Part shown: positions 17,209-25,419 of the stretch, in pieces
Position numbering within the stretch: the stretch's first letter is position 1
Layout: each line of letters opens with the position of its first letter
The notes under the pieces: model-generated
Seen by the model: only the letters and a program-made list of their open reading frames with translations
Database searches by the model: none
Told to the model about the DNA's origin: nothing
Program-made: the position numbers and the translations under genes
Assembly (NCBI RefSeq): GCF_001652265.1
Contig: NZ_LWBS01000187.1
Location: forward strand, 1 to 64,000
From: Rhizobium leguminosarum
Lineage (GTDB): Bacteria > Pseudomonadota > Alphaproteobacteria > Rhizobiales > Rhizobiaceae
Direction: 5' to 3'
Length of the DNA: 64,000 bases

Positions 17209-17258
17209 GTGTAGCTTTTTCGGCTACACTGAGCACACAAAATCGTCATTGTGTGTGC
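17209..17258. promoter_or_regulatory. Two inverted repeats, candidate LysR-regulator sites
   Basis: GTGTAGC/GCTACAC (17209-17229, seven-base spacer) contains a T-N11-A pattern typical of LysR-type sites. Four bases later GCACACA/TGTGTGC (17233-17258) forms a second dyad. Both lie between the LysR gene and the binding-protein gene. Confidence 0.5.
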
Positions 17259-17323
17259 ACTGCCATAGTGCCACTCTATTCGCAAAAGGTCATCGTCATC
17301 GACGCGCGGCCAGACAAGGGAAC

Positions 17324-18856
17324 ATGATGATCAAGCTTTCGTTTGCGCCTTCAGCCCGTTTCGCCCGGCGGCTTTCGCTCGGTGCCGCACTTTCGGCCGG
17401 CCTGGTGATGACGGCGATGACACCCGCCGAGGCGGCAAAGACTACCCTCAATCTCGGCATGAGCGTTGAGCCGGCCGGTCTCGACCCGACGATCGCCGCA
17501 CCGGTCGCGATTGGCCAAGTGACCTGGCAAAACGTGTTCGAAGGGCTGGTGACGATCGACCAGGCCGGCAAGATCCAGCCGCAACTGGCGAAAAGCTGGG
17601 AAATCTCGCTCGATGGCCTGAGCTATACGTTCAAGCTGCAGACCGGCGTCAAATTCCATGACGGCGAGGCCTTCGATGCCGCCAGCGCCAAGTTTTCGCT
17701 GGACCGCGCCCGCGGCGCCGAGTCGGTCAATCCGCAGAAGCGCTTCTTCGCCTCGATCGCCTCGATCGATACGCCCGATGCCGAAACGCTGGTGCTGCAT
17801 CTCTCGGCACCGACCGGCAGCCTGGTCTACTGGCTCGGCTGGCCGGCCTCGGTGATGGTCGCACCGAAGACGGCTGCCGACGACAAGACGACGCCAGTGG
17901 GCACCGGTCCGTTCAAATTCGCCGGCTGGGCGAAGGGCGACAAGGTCGAACTCACCAGGAATGCCGAATATTGGAACAAGGATGCGGCCGCCAAGCTCGA
18001 CAAGGTGACCTTCCGCTTCATCGCCGATCCGCAGGCGCAGGCGGCTGCGCTGAAATCCGGCGATCTCGATGCTTTTCCGGAATTTGCAGCACCCGAGCTG
18101 ATGAGTTCTTTCGATGGCGATGCGAGGCTCGTCACCAAGATCGGCAATACCGAACTCAAGGTCGTTGCCGGCATGAACACTGCCAAGAAGCCGTTCGACG
18201 ACAAACGCGTCCGCCAGGCGCTGATGATGGCGATCGATCGCAAGACGGTGATCGACGGCGCCTGGTCGGGCCTCGGCACGCCGATCGGCAGCCACTACAC
18301 GCCGAACGATCCGGGCTATCAGGACATGACCAATGTGCTGCCCTATGACGTCGAAAAGGCGAAGGCGCTGCTCGCCGAAGCCGGCTACCCCAACGGCTTT
18401 ACCTTTACGATCAAATCGCCGCAGATGGCCTATGCGCCGCGCAGTGCCCAGGTGATGCAGGCGATGTTTGCCGAGATCGGCGTGACGATGAATATCGAGC
18501 CGACCGAATTTCCGGCGAAATGGGTCCAGGACATCATGAAGGACCGCAACTTCGACATGACGATCGTCGCCCATGCCGAACCGCTCGACATCGACATCTA
18601 CGCTCGGGATCCCTATTATTTCAACTACAAGAACTCTGCTTTCAATGCGCTGATGAAGAAGGTCCAGGAGACGACCGATCCGGTGGCGCAGAATGCGATC
18701 TATGGCGAAGCGCAGAAGATCCTCGCCGAGGACGTGCCGGCGCTCTACCTCTTCGTCATGCCGAAACTCGGTGTCTGGGACAACAAGCTGAAGGGCCTGT
18801 GGGCGAACGAGCCGATCCCTTCCAACGTGCTCTCCGGCGTCTCCTGGGACGAGTGA
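17324..18856 (+). CDS. Peptide/opine-type ABC transporter substrate-binding protein
   Basis: The 510-residue SBP_bac_5 family protein starts with a signal peptide (RLSLGAALSAGLVMTAMTPAEA) and shows the family blocks ANVFEGL-like WQNVFEGLVTID, PQLAKSWEISLDGLSYTFKLQTGVKFHDG, and RQALMMAIDRKTVIDG. It would capture a peptide, amide or related compound in the periplasm for the two downstream permeases. The start is ATG 17324 or 17327, both just behind AAGGG; the frame is open further upstream but the signal peptide begins here. Confidence 0.92.
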   Translation: MMIKLSFAPSARFARRLSLGAALSAGLVMTAMTPAEAAKTTLNLGMSVEPAGLDPTIAAPVAIGQVTWQNVFEGLVTIDQAGKIQPQLAKSWEISLDGLSYTFKLQTGVKFHDGEAFDAASAKFSLDRARGAESVNPQKRFFASIASIDTPDAETLVLHLSAPTGSLVYWLGWPASVMVAPKTAADDKTTPVGTGPFKFAGWAKGDKVELTRNAEYWNKDAAAKLDKVTFRFIADPQAQAAALKSGDLDAFPEFAAPELMSSFDGDARLVTKIGNTELKVVAGMNTAKKPFDDKRVRQALMMAIDRKTVIDGAWSGLGTPIGSHYTPNDPGYQDMTNVLPYDVEKAKALLAEAGYPNGFTFTIKSPQMAYAPRSAQVMQAMFAEIGVTMNIEPTEFPAKWVQDIMKDRNFDMTIVAHAEPLDIDIYARDPYYFNYKNSAFNALMKKVQETTDPVAQNAIYGEAQKILAEDVPALYLFVMPKLGVWDNKLKGLWANEPIPSNVLSGVSWDE

Positions 18857-18949
18857 GCGGCAGGCTTGGCGGGGTTACGATGAAGGCGATGGCATTGGTG
18901 CCTGAAGCAGGACAGCCGGATTTGGTCGATTCACGCGAACCTCTCGCTC

Positions 18950-19109
18950 CCTCATTCCTGTGCTCTCAGGGCTTCGCCCGAGCGATGTCACAGGAATCCA
19001 GTGCGCCCAAGTCCTTGGGCGCGGGAGAACGACTTCATCGCATGGGAGTCATTCACGGCGCCGACGCGCCGTGGCTGGATTCCTGTGACGAGCACAGGAA
19101 TGACGGAGG
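18950..19109. repeat. Large mosaic inverted repeat inside the transporter operon
   Basis: Outer arms CATTCCTGTGCT (near 18953) and AGCACAGGAATG (19091-19102) enclose perfect 15-base inner arms GTCACAGGAATCCAG (18987-19001) and CTGGATTCCTGTGAC (19075-19089), with further GC-rich hairpins in the middle. This composition is common as a dispersed intergenic repeat in Rhizobiaceae. It occupies most of the 295-base gap between the binding-protein and first permease genes. Confidence 0.85.
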
Positions 19110-19151
19110 AGAGGATGTGCCGCGTCTCATTGCAGCCGTGCTCAATCTGAT

Positions 19152-20099
19152 ATGATCCCACTCCTCGCCCGCCGCTTCGCCGGTCTCCTGGTCACGCTGG
19201 TCGTCGTCTCGCTGCTGATCTTCACCATCACGGACCTTCTGCCCGGCGATCCCGCCTCGATCCTGCTCGGCACCTCGGCAACACCGGAAACGCTTGCCGC
19301 GCTGCGCCACGATCTCGGGCTCGATCAACCGCTGCTGCTGCGTTACGGGCAATGGTTGACCGGCGTGCTATCCGGCAATCTCGGCAATTCGCTAACCTAT
19401 GGCGTGCCGGTCGCAGGATTGATCGTCGAGCGGCTGACGGTGACGCTGCCGTTGGCGCTGATGGCGATTATGCTCTCGGTGGCGATTGCCTTGCCGCTCG
19501 GCGTGCTGGCCGCCTCGCGCCGCGGCGGCATCTTCGACATCATCGCAACGCTGTTTTCGCAGATCAGCATTGCGGTGCCCGCCTTCTGGGTGGCGCTGCT
19601 GTTGATCATCCTGTTTTCGACGATGCTCGGGCTGATGCCGGCCGGCGGTTTCCCGGGCTGGAGCGCCGGCCTGCTGCCCGCATTGCAGGCGCTGGTTATG
19701 CCCGCTGTCGCGCTGGCAATGCCGCAGGCGGGCGTGTTGACCCGTGTGGCGCGCTCGGCCGTGCTCGACACGATGCATGAGGATTTTGCCCGCACCGCGG
19801 TCGCCAAGGGGCTGTCGCGCAGTGCGGTGCTGTGGCGCCATATCGTGCCGAATGCGTCGATCCCGATCCTAACGATGATCGGGTTGCAATTCACCTTTCT
19901 CGTCGCCGGCGCGGTGCTGGTTGAAAACGTCTTCAACCTGCCCGGCCTCGGGCGGCTCGCGCTACAGGCGCTCTCCCAGCGCGACGTCATCGTCATGCAG
20001 GATGTCGTGCTGTTCTTCGCAGGCATGGTCATCGTGATGAATTTCATCGTCGATCTCTCCTATATGGCGATCGATCCCAGGATGAGAAAGGCGGTCTAA
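19152..20099 (+). CDS. ABC transporter permease, DppB/OppB type
   Basis: The 315-residue inner-membrane protein has six helices and the DppB-like N-terminus (LLARRFAGLLVTLVVVSLLIF, LLPGDPA), the EAA-type loop YAKTAVAKGLS-like FARTAVAKGLSRSAVLWRHIVPNA, and the C-terminal VLVENVFNLPGLGRLALQA block. It pairs with the next gene to form the channel. The start is the first ATG of the conserved N-terminus; no strong ribosome site is seen in the short spacer behind the repeat. Confidence 0.93.
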   Translation: MIPLLARRFAGLLVTLVVVSLLIFTITDLLPGDPASILLGTSATPETLAALRHDLGLDQPLLLRYGQWLTGVLSGNLGNSLTYGVPVAGLIVERLTVTLPLALMAIMLSVAIALPLGVLAASRRGGIFDIIATLFSQISIAVPAFWVALLLIILFSTMLGLMPAGGFPGWSAGLLPALQALVMPAVALAMPQAGVLTRVARSAVLDTMHEDFARTAVAKGLSRSAVLWRHIVPNASIPILTMIGLQFTFLVAGAVLVENVFNLPGLGRLALQALSQRDVIVMQDVVLFFAGMVIVMNFIVDLSYMAIDPRMRKAV

Positions 20100-20102
20100 A
20101 AC

Positions 20103-20966
20103 ATGGTATCGATCGCATCCACCGCAATAACCGGCCGCCGTCGAGTGTTTAGGCTTAGCCGGCGAATGAACCTGATTTCAGGAACTGTCATAATCGGCCT
20201 GCTGGTCGCGATTGCGCTGCTGTCGCTCGTCTGGACGCCGCTGCCGCCGGCGAAAATGCAGGTCATCCACAAATTGCAGCCGCCGCTTGCCTTCGGCCTG
20301 CTCGGCACGGACCAGTTCGGTCGCGACGTGCTTTCGATGCTGATGGCAGGCTGCTGGAATTCGCTGTCGATCGCCATCACAGCGGTTATGATCGGCGGGA
20401 CGCTGGGTTCGATCGCCGGTATTACAGCCGCGGCGATCCGCGGTCCCTTCGAAGCGCTGCTGATGCGCATCTGCGACGTCATCTTCGCCTTGCCGCCGAT
20501 CCTGTCCGCCATGATGCTCGGCGCCTTTCTCGGGCCAGGGCGGTTCACCGCGATCACCGCGATTGCCGTCTTCATGATCCCGGTCTTTGCCCGCGTCACA
20601 CTCGCGACCTCGCTGCAGGCCTGGAGCCGCGACTATGTGACGGCGGCGCGCGCCATCGGCAATACGCGACTGACCATTTCGCTGCGCCATGTGCTGCCGA
20701 ATATCATCAGCCAGATCATCGTGCATGGCGCGATCCAGCTGGGGCTGGCGATCCTCACCGAAGCGGGACTCAGCTTCCTCGGGCTTGGCATGGCGCCGCC
20801 GGCGCCGACCTGGGGCCGGATGCTTGCGGATGCGCAAACCTACCTGGCGCTCGCGCCCTGGCTGGCGATCCTGCCCGGCCTTGCCATCGCGCTCACCGTC
20901 TTCGGCTTCAACATGCTCGGCGACGGTTTGCGCGATCTGCTCGACCCGCGCGAGGCAAGCCGCTGA
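20103..20966 (+). CDS. ABC transporter permease, DppC/OppC type
   Basis: The 287-residue partner permease carries the OppC-like HxLGTDQFGRDVLSMLM motif near residue 62-75, the cytoplasmic loop DYVTAARAIGNTRLTISLRHVLPNI, and LTEAGLSFLGLGMAPPAPTWGRML. It begins three bases after the DppB-like stop, indicating co-transcription. No ATPase gene follows; the next gene is an amidase. The pair must use an ATPase encoded elsewhere or one shared with another system. Confidence 0.93.
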   Translation: MVSIASTAITGRRRVFRLSRRMNLISGTVIIGLLVAIALLSLVWTPLPPAKMQVIHKLQPPLAFGLLGTDQFGRDVLSMLMAGCWNSLSIAITAVMIGGTLGSIAGITAAAIRGPFEALLMRICDVIFALPPILSAMMLGAFLGPGRFTAITAIAVFMIPVFARVTLATSLQAWSRDYVTAARAIGNTRLTISLRHVLPNIISQIIVHGAIQLGLAILTEAGLSFLGLGMAPPAPTWGRMLADAQTYLALAPWLAILPGLAIALTVFGFNMLGDGLRDLLDPREASR

Positions 20967-21002
20967 TATCCTCCCAAGACGAAAAGCCCGAAAGACCATG
21001 CC

Positions 21003-22427
21003 ATGACCGAAACCGACCTTACCATTCGCGAACTGAGGCGGCGCTTTGCCGACAAAAGCCTCTCCCCTCTCGAATACTGGCTTTCCCTCGAAGACCATAT
21101 TGCGGCCTGGGAACCTTCGATTTCGGCACTCTACCTCTACGATCCGGCATCGGCGCGCGCACAGGCGAAAGCATCGACGGAGCGCTGGGCGAAGGGAGAA
21201 ACGCTCGGCGCCCTGGACGGCATCCCGGTGACGCTGAAAGAGCTGATCGCCACGAAGGGCCAGCCGGTGCCGCTCGGCACGAGCGCAGTGGAACTGAAGC
21301 CGGCAGAGGCCGACGCACCGGCCGCCGCCCGACTGCGGGAAGACGGCGCGGTGATCTTCGCCAAGACCACCTGCCCCGATTACGGCATGCTTTCCTCCGG
21401 GCTTTCGAGCTTTCATCCTCTCAGCCGCAATCCCTGGAACACCACGCAAAATCCCGGCGGATCGAGCGCCGGGGCTTCCGCAGCGGCGGCGGCCGGCTAC
21501 GGGCCGCTGCATATCGGCACCGATATCGGCGGCTCGGTGCGCCTTCCCGCCGGTTGGACCGGCATCTTCGGCTTCAAGCCGAGCCATGGGCGCATTCCAG
21601 CCGATCCCTATTATGTCGGGCGCTGCGTCGGGCCGATGGCGCGCACGGTCGAGGATGCGGCCTTTTCGATGGCGACGCTGTCACGCCCGGACTGGCGCGA
21701 CGGCACCAGCCTGCCGCCGAACGATTTCAACTGGATGGATCTCGACATCGACGTGTCGGGCATGAAGATCGGGCTGATGCTCGATGCCGGCTGCGGGCTT
21801 GCGGTGGAGGACGAGATCAAGGTCGCGGTCGAAGCGGCGGCGCAACATTTCGAGAAGGCCGGCGCGACTATTGTATCCGTCCAACCGGTGCTGACGCGCG
21901 CGATGCTGGATGGGCTCGACAACTTCTGGCGATCCCGGTTCTGGGGCGATATCGCGGACCTTGACGAAGAGAGGCGCGACAGCATTCTGCCCTATATCAG
22001 GGATTGGGCGATGGGCGGCGCCGACATCAGCGGTGTCGATGCGGTCAAGGGCTTCAATCAGACGATCGAGATGCGCAAGAGCTGCGGACGGCTGTTTACC
22101 GAGGTCGACGCCCTGCTTTCGCCGACCAATCCGATCATCTCCTATCCGGCCGAATGGGCATCGCCGACCAACGATCCGGCCCTGCCGTTCGAGCATATTG
22201 GTTTCACGGTGCCGTGGAACATGTCAGAGCAGCCGGCCGCTTCGATCAATTGCGGTTTCTCCCGATCGGGCATGCCGATCGGCCTGCAGATCGTCGGGCC
22301 GCGTTTCGACGATCTGCGGGTGCTGAGGCTGTCGAAAGCCTTCGAGGACTGGACGGGCGGGGTAAGGTTCTGGCCGCGGCCGACTACAGCGCCGCGCGTC
22401 TTTTCGGACGCGCAAAGGACGCTGTAG
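21003..22427 (+). CDS. Amidase-signature family hydrolase
   Basis: The 474-residue protein shows the amidase-signature triad: Lys in VTLKELIA, the cis-Ser in NPGGSSAGASA and the nucleophile Ser in GTDIGGSVRLPA. The family hydrolyses carboxamides; context with an SBP and permeases suggests the imported compound carries an amide bond. The start lies 36 bases after the permease stop with CATGCC around it and only a modest ribosome site. The last 14 codons and the TAG stop are encoded by repeat A2, so the original C-terminus has been replaced. Confidence 0.92.
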   Translation: MTETDLTIRELRRRFADKSLSPLEYWLSLEDHIAAWEPSISALYLYDPASARAQAKASTERWAKGETLGALDGIPVTLKELIATKGQPVPLGTSAVELKPAEADAPAAARLREDGAVIFAKTTCPDYGMLSSGLSSFHPLSRNPWNTTQNPGGSSAGASAAAAAGYGPLHIGTDIGGSVRLPAGWTGIFGFKPSHGRIPADPYYVGRCVGPMARTVEDAAFSMATLSRPDWRDGTSLPPNDFNWMDLDIDVSGMKIGLMLDAGCGLAVEDEIKVAVEAAAQHFEKAGATIVSVQPVLTRAMLDGLDNFWRSRFWGDIADLDEERRDSILPYIRDWAMGGADISGVDAVKGFNQTIEMRKSCGRLFTEVDALLSPTNPIISYPAEWASPTNDPALPFEHIGFTVPWNMSEQPAASINCGFSRSGMPIGLQIVGPRFDDLRVLRLSKAFEDWTGGVRFWPRPTTAPRVFSDAQRTL

Positions 22428-22487
22428 CACTTTGATTGGCTGCATAATTTTGTCCTTAAATCGATTCCGATTTAAGGAATTATGCAG
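22385..22487 (+). repeat. Dispersed palindromic repeat family A, copy 2
   Basis: This copy is nearly identical to copy 1 at 14355-14461. Its first 43 bases are coding: they give TAPRVFSDAQRTL and the stop codon of the amidase gene. The second hairpin (CTGCATAATT/AATTATGCAG) ends eight bases before the stop of the convergent NlpC/P60 gene. Confidence 0.93.
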
Positions 22488-22495
22488 TCAGCTGA

Positions 22496-23353
22496 TCAAC
22501 TGATCGGGCGGCGATAGCCAGTCGGTTGCTCGTAGAGCCAGCCGATGCGCTCGACCGCGGCCGCGAAATTCTCGCGCGCCACCGTCATGCTGTGGCCATT
22601 GGCATGGAGGATCGTTTCCGGATCCTCGAAGACGGCGACATGGCCCTTCCAGAATACCAGGTCGCCACGGCGGATTTCGGATCGGTCGATCGGCTGGCCG
22701 AGGCCGGCGGCCTGCAGGTCGGTATCGCGCGGCGCAGCTCTGCCCGTCATCAGCATCGCCAGCTGGACAAGGCCGGAGCAATCGATGCCGAGGCCGGAAC
22801 GTCCGCCCCAGAGATAGGGCGTTTCCAGGAAACGGGCTGCGATCTCCACGTAATCGGCGCCATCGAGGGCACCGATCGGCTGGACGTGCTTGGCGAAGAT
22901 CGCCGTTCCGTCCTCAAGCACGACATAGCGATTGCCCCGCGCTTCCGTTTCGCCGGCGATATGAACGCGGCTTCCCATCGACACGGTGGCCTGGTGGGGC
23001 TTGCGCAGTTCCGGTTCAGGATAGACGAAGCTGCGTTGCACGGTGACGATATGGGTCGGCGCCGGCTTGCCTTCCAAGAGCGCATCTGCCGCGAGATAGC
23101 CGACATAACCGTCCGAAGCGGCTTTCACCCAGCACCAGCCGTCGGCGCGATCGAAAACCGTCACGTCCTCGCCGAGAAGCAGCTCCGTATCGATGCCGCG
23201 CGCAAGATCCGGTTCAGGGCGCAAACCCACGACGGGAACGGCGACACGGGCCGGCGCGCCTTCCACGAAGCGCGACGCCTCGACCTTGCCTTCAAGCCTC
23301 GCTTCCGCGAGATCAGGTCTGTAGGCATGCAGGCGGCGGTCGAGCATCGTCAT
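22496..23353 (-). CDS. NlpC/P60-family cell-wall hydrolase
   Basis: The 285-residue protein has an N-terminal SH3-like region (RADGWCWVKAASDGYVGYLAADAL) and a C-terminal NlpC/P60 cysteine peptidase. The catalytic Cys is in GIDCSGLVQLAM, the His in KGHVAVF, with HANGHSM completing the fold. Such enzymes cut gamma-D-Glu-diaminopimelate bonds in peptidoglycan fragments. No signal peptide is present, so it may recycle muropeptides in the cytosol. AAGGA lies six bases before ATG 23353. It directly follows a MarR-type regulator gene and an aminopeptidase gene. Confidence 0.9.
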   Translation of the reverse strand: MTMLDRRLHAYRPDLAEARLEGKVEASRFVEGAPARVAVPVVGLRPEPDLARGIDTELLLGEDVTVFDRADGWCWVKAASDGYVGYLAADALLEGKPAPTHIVTVQRSFVYPEPELRKPHQATVSMGSRVHIAGETEARGNRYVVLEDGTAIFAKHVQPIGALDGADYVEIAARFLETPYLWGGRSGLGIDCSGLVQLAMLMTGRAAPRDTDLQAAGLGQPIDRSEIRRGDLVFWKGHVAVFEDPETILHANGHSMTVARENFAAAVERIGWLYEQPTGYRRPIS

Positions 23354-23364
23354 TCGCATTCCTT

Positions 23365-23715
23365 TCAGATCGGCAGCCGGCGGGCCTGATCTCGGATGAG
23401 ATCGCCGAGCTTTTCCAGGTAGAGCGCGCCGCCGACGGTGCGCTTGATGATCACGTTGCGCCGGTCGGCATCGTCACGCACACGATCGACCAGGCCCATC
23501 TCGCCCATCGTATCCAAGGCGCGGGTAATGACCGGCTTGGTGACTTCAAGCGTGGCGGCAAGCCCGCGCACCGTGTGCGGCGGCGGCACCAGATAAATAT
23601 GCAGCAGGATCGCCATCTGGCGCAACGTCAAATCGCGGTCATCGTGGCGGACCTGATCGAGCGCCGCGCCATGCCAGAGCCCCAGCGCCTGCGAGGCGGT
23701 CAGTTCGATCGGCAC
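23365..23715 (-). CDS. MarR-family winged-helix regulator
   Basis: The 116-residue protein has the MarR core LTLRQMAILLHIYL, VRGLAATLEVTKPVITRALDTMGEMGLVDRVRDDADRRNVIIK. It starts with GTG at 23715, with GGAGGGG just upstream. It is 11 bases upstream of the NlpC/P60 gene, so the two are one transcript. Dyad sequences for binding were not obvious in the short upstream region. Confidence 0.88.
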   Translation of the reverse strand: MPIELTASQALGLWHGAALDQVRHDDRDLTLRQMAILLHIYLVPPPHTVRGLAATLEVTKPVITRALDTMGEMGLVDRVRDDADRRNVIIKRTVGGALYLEKLGDLIRDQARRLPI

Positions 23716-23832
23716 GGCCCCTCCGGAAGATCGTTACGCTAACGTTTCATTTTCCGGCAGTTGCCACGCACATGCAAGGGGCGCTGGAAATTGCCGCCCG
23801 GCAGGGTGAATAAAATTTTAACGATCGACAGC

Positions 23833-23870
23833 GAGGCGCAGCGCGTGAACACGCGGCGCGCCTCAACGCT
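23833..23870. terminator. Hairpin between aminopeptidase and MarR genes
   Basis: GAGGCGC...GCGCCTC arms enclose a second perfect stem CGCGTG-AA-CACGCG. On the plus strand CTTTTTT follows; on the minus strand, where the aminopeptidase ends, the T-rich stretch TTAAAATTTT comes about a dozen bases after the stem. It probably ends the aminopeptidase transcript, but the spacing is unusual. Confidence 0.5.
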
Positions 23871-23885
23871 TTTTTGCGTATGGGC

Positions 23886-25277
23886 TCAGCGCAGGCTTTC
23901 GCGGATATGGTGAAAGAGCGCGCGGATCGCCTGTGCCTCGCCGCCTCCCGGCGAATGCGGCCGTTCGGACGGAGCCCAGCCGAAAATATCGAAATGCACC
24001 CAGCTCTTCGCCTTGCTGACGAAACGCTGGAGGAAGAGGGCCGCAGTGATCGCCCCCGCCATGCCGCCGGCCGGCGCATTGGTGAGGTCGGCGAACTTGG
24101 TGCGGATATCCTTTTCGTAGCCGGAATAGAGCGGCAGGCGCCAGAGCGGATCGTCCGTTTCCAGGCTCGCTTCGGTCAGGTCATGCGCCAGATTGGCGTC
24201 ATCGGTGAAGAAGGGCGGGAGATCCGGACCGAGCGCAACACGGGCAGCGCCGGTCAGCGTCGCCATGTCGATCAAGAGCTCTGGCTCTTCCTCGTCGGCA
24301 TAGGCGAGCGCATCGGCAAGGATCAAACGGCCTTCGGCGTCGGTATTGTCGATCTGGACGGTCAGGCCTTTGCGGCTGCGGTAGATGTCGCCGGGCCGAA
24401 AGGCATTGGACGAGATCGCGTTTTCGACGACCGGGACAATAACGCGCAGGTCGACCTTCAGCTTGGCGTCCATGATCATCAAGGCAAGCCCCATGACATT
24501 CGCCGCGCCGCCCATGTCTTTCTTCATCAGCAGCATGGAGGCGGCAGGCTTGATGTCGAGACCGCCGGTGTCGAAGCAGACGCCCTTGCCGACGAGCGTC
24601 ACCTTGCGATGGCCCTTCTTGCCCCAGCGCAGCTCGAGAAGGCGCGGCGCATCGGCGCTGGCGCGGCCGACGGTATGGACCAGCGGGAAGTTTTGCGTGA
24701 GCAGGTCGTCGCCCGTAATCACCGATATCTCCGCCTTGTAATGTTCGGCCAGGCCGCGGAAAACGGCCTCGAGTTGGTTCGGGCCCATGTCATTCGTCGG
24801 CGTATTGATCAGGTCGCGGGCAAGAAAGACGCCGGCGAGCTGGCGCTTGATGTCGGCAGCGTCGGCATCGCGGGGGATCATCAGCGTCGCCGCCGGCGAT
24901 TTTTCGGATTTGTAGCGGTCGAAACGGTAGCTGCCGAGCCCGAAGCCGAGGGCCAGGCGATTTGCCGTCAGCGGCGCGGTCTCGATGTGCCAGTCGCCGG
25001 CCGGCAGCGCGCGGGCGAGCCTGCCGGTGATGTAAGGCTGCTCGGATGGGTTGGTGCCGAGGCCGTAAAGCGCGCCGCCGAGATGGCCTTCGGCCGTCGG
25101 GATCAGCAGCAGCGACCCGCTTTCGGCCTTGTAGCCTGCTCTGCGCGCCCAATCGAGCGCGATCGGATCGATCGTACCGGTGTCGATATGGGCAGGCGTG
25201 ACGGCAAAGATCGGCAGCGTCGAACCGCCCTTCGTGTTGAAAGGAGTCGGTCTCTCGATGAACTGATAGGGGGCCAT
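23886..25277 (-). CDS. M17 leucyl-aminopeptidase family protein
   Basis: The 463-residue protein has the M17 metal site and signature: LVGKGVCFDTGGLDIKPA, KKDMGGAANV and NTDAEGRLILADAL. It lacks some of the N-terminal domain of PepA and matches the shorter PepB-like branch frequent in alphaproteobacteria. It would release N-terminal residues from cytosolic peptides. AAGGA stands six bases before the ATG. Downstream on the same strand are the MarR regulator and NlpC/P60 genes after 170 bases with a hairpin. Confidence 0.93.
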   Translation of the reverse strand: MAPYQFIERPTPFNTKGGSTLPIFAVTPAHIDTGTIDPIALDWARRAGYKAESGSLLLIPTAEGHLGGALYGLGTNPSEQPYITGRLARALPAGDWHIETAPLTANRLALGFGLGSYRFDRYKSEKSPAATLMIPRDADAADIKRQLAGVFLARDLINTPTNDMGPNQLEAVFRGLAEHYKAEISVITGDDLLTQNFPLVHTVGRASADAPRLLELRWGKKGHRKVTLVGKGVCFDTGGLDIKPAASMLLMKKDMGGAANVMGLALMIMDAKLKVDLRVIVPVVENAISSNAFRPGDIYRSRKGLTVQIDNTDAEGRLILADALAYADEEEPELLIDMATLTGAARVALGPDLPPFFTDDANLAHDLTEASLETDDPLWRLPLYSGYEKDIRTKFADLTNAPAGGMAGAITAALFLQRFVSKAKSWVHFDIFGWAPSERPHSPGGGEAQAIRALFHHIRESLR

Positions 25278-25310
25278 GATTGTCCTTCGGCGGTCGTAAG
25301 GAATCGTTCC

Positions 25311-25325
25311 TTAACGGTCTGTTAG
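25311..25325. promoter_or_regulatory. CtrA-like box before tadD
   Basis: TTAACGGTCTGTTAG is TTAA-N7-TTAG, one base from the CtrA consensus TTAA-N7-TTAA. A perfect dyad GTCTGTTA/TAACAGAC overlaps it (25318-25337). The site lies about 95 bases before the TadD-like gene and 34 bases before the divergent aminopeptidase start. Confidence 0.4.
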
Positions 25326-25419
25326 GGTTAACAGACTATTGCTGGAGCGAAGATTGCGTCAAACCTTTCCCTGTTCCGCTTCGAGGTCAGGCGCCGATTT
25401 CGGAATCCAGGAACGCGCC

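Noticed and set aside
17351..18574. Long antisense frame over the binding-protein gene
   Set aside because: Same GC-driven shadow effect; Arg/Gly/Asp-rich with no motifs, whereas the plus strand has a full SBP_bac_5 protein.
20178..21587. 469-codon antisense frame over the permease and amidase genes
   Set aside because: It spans two coupled genes with intact family motifs and is itself featureless.
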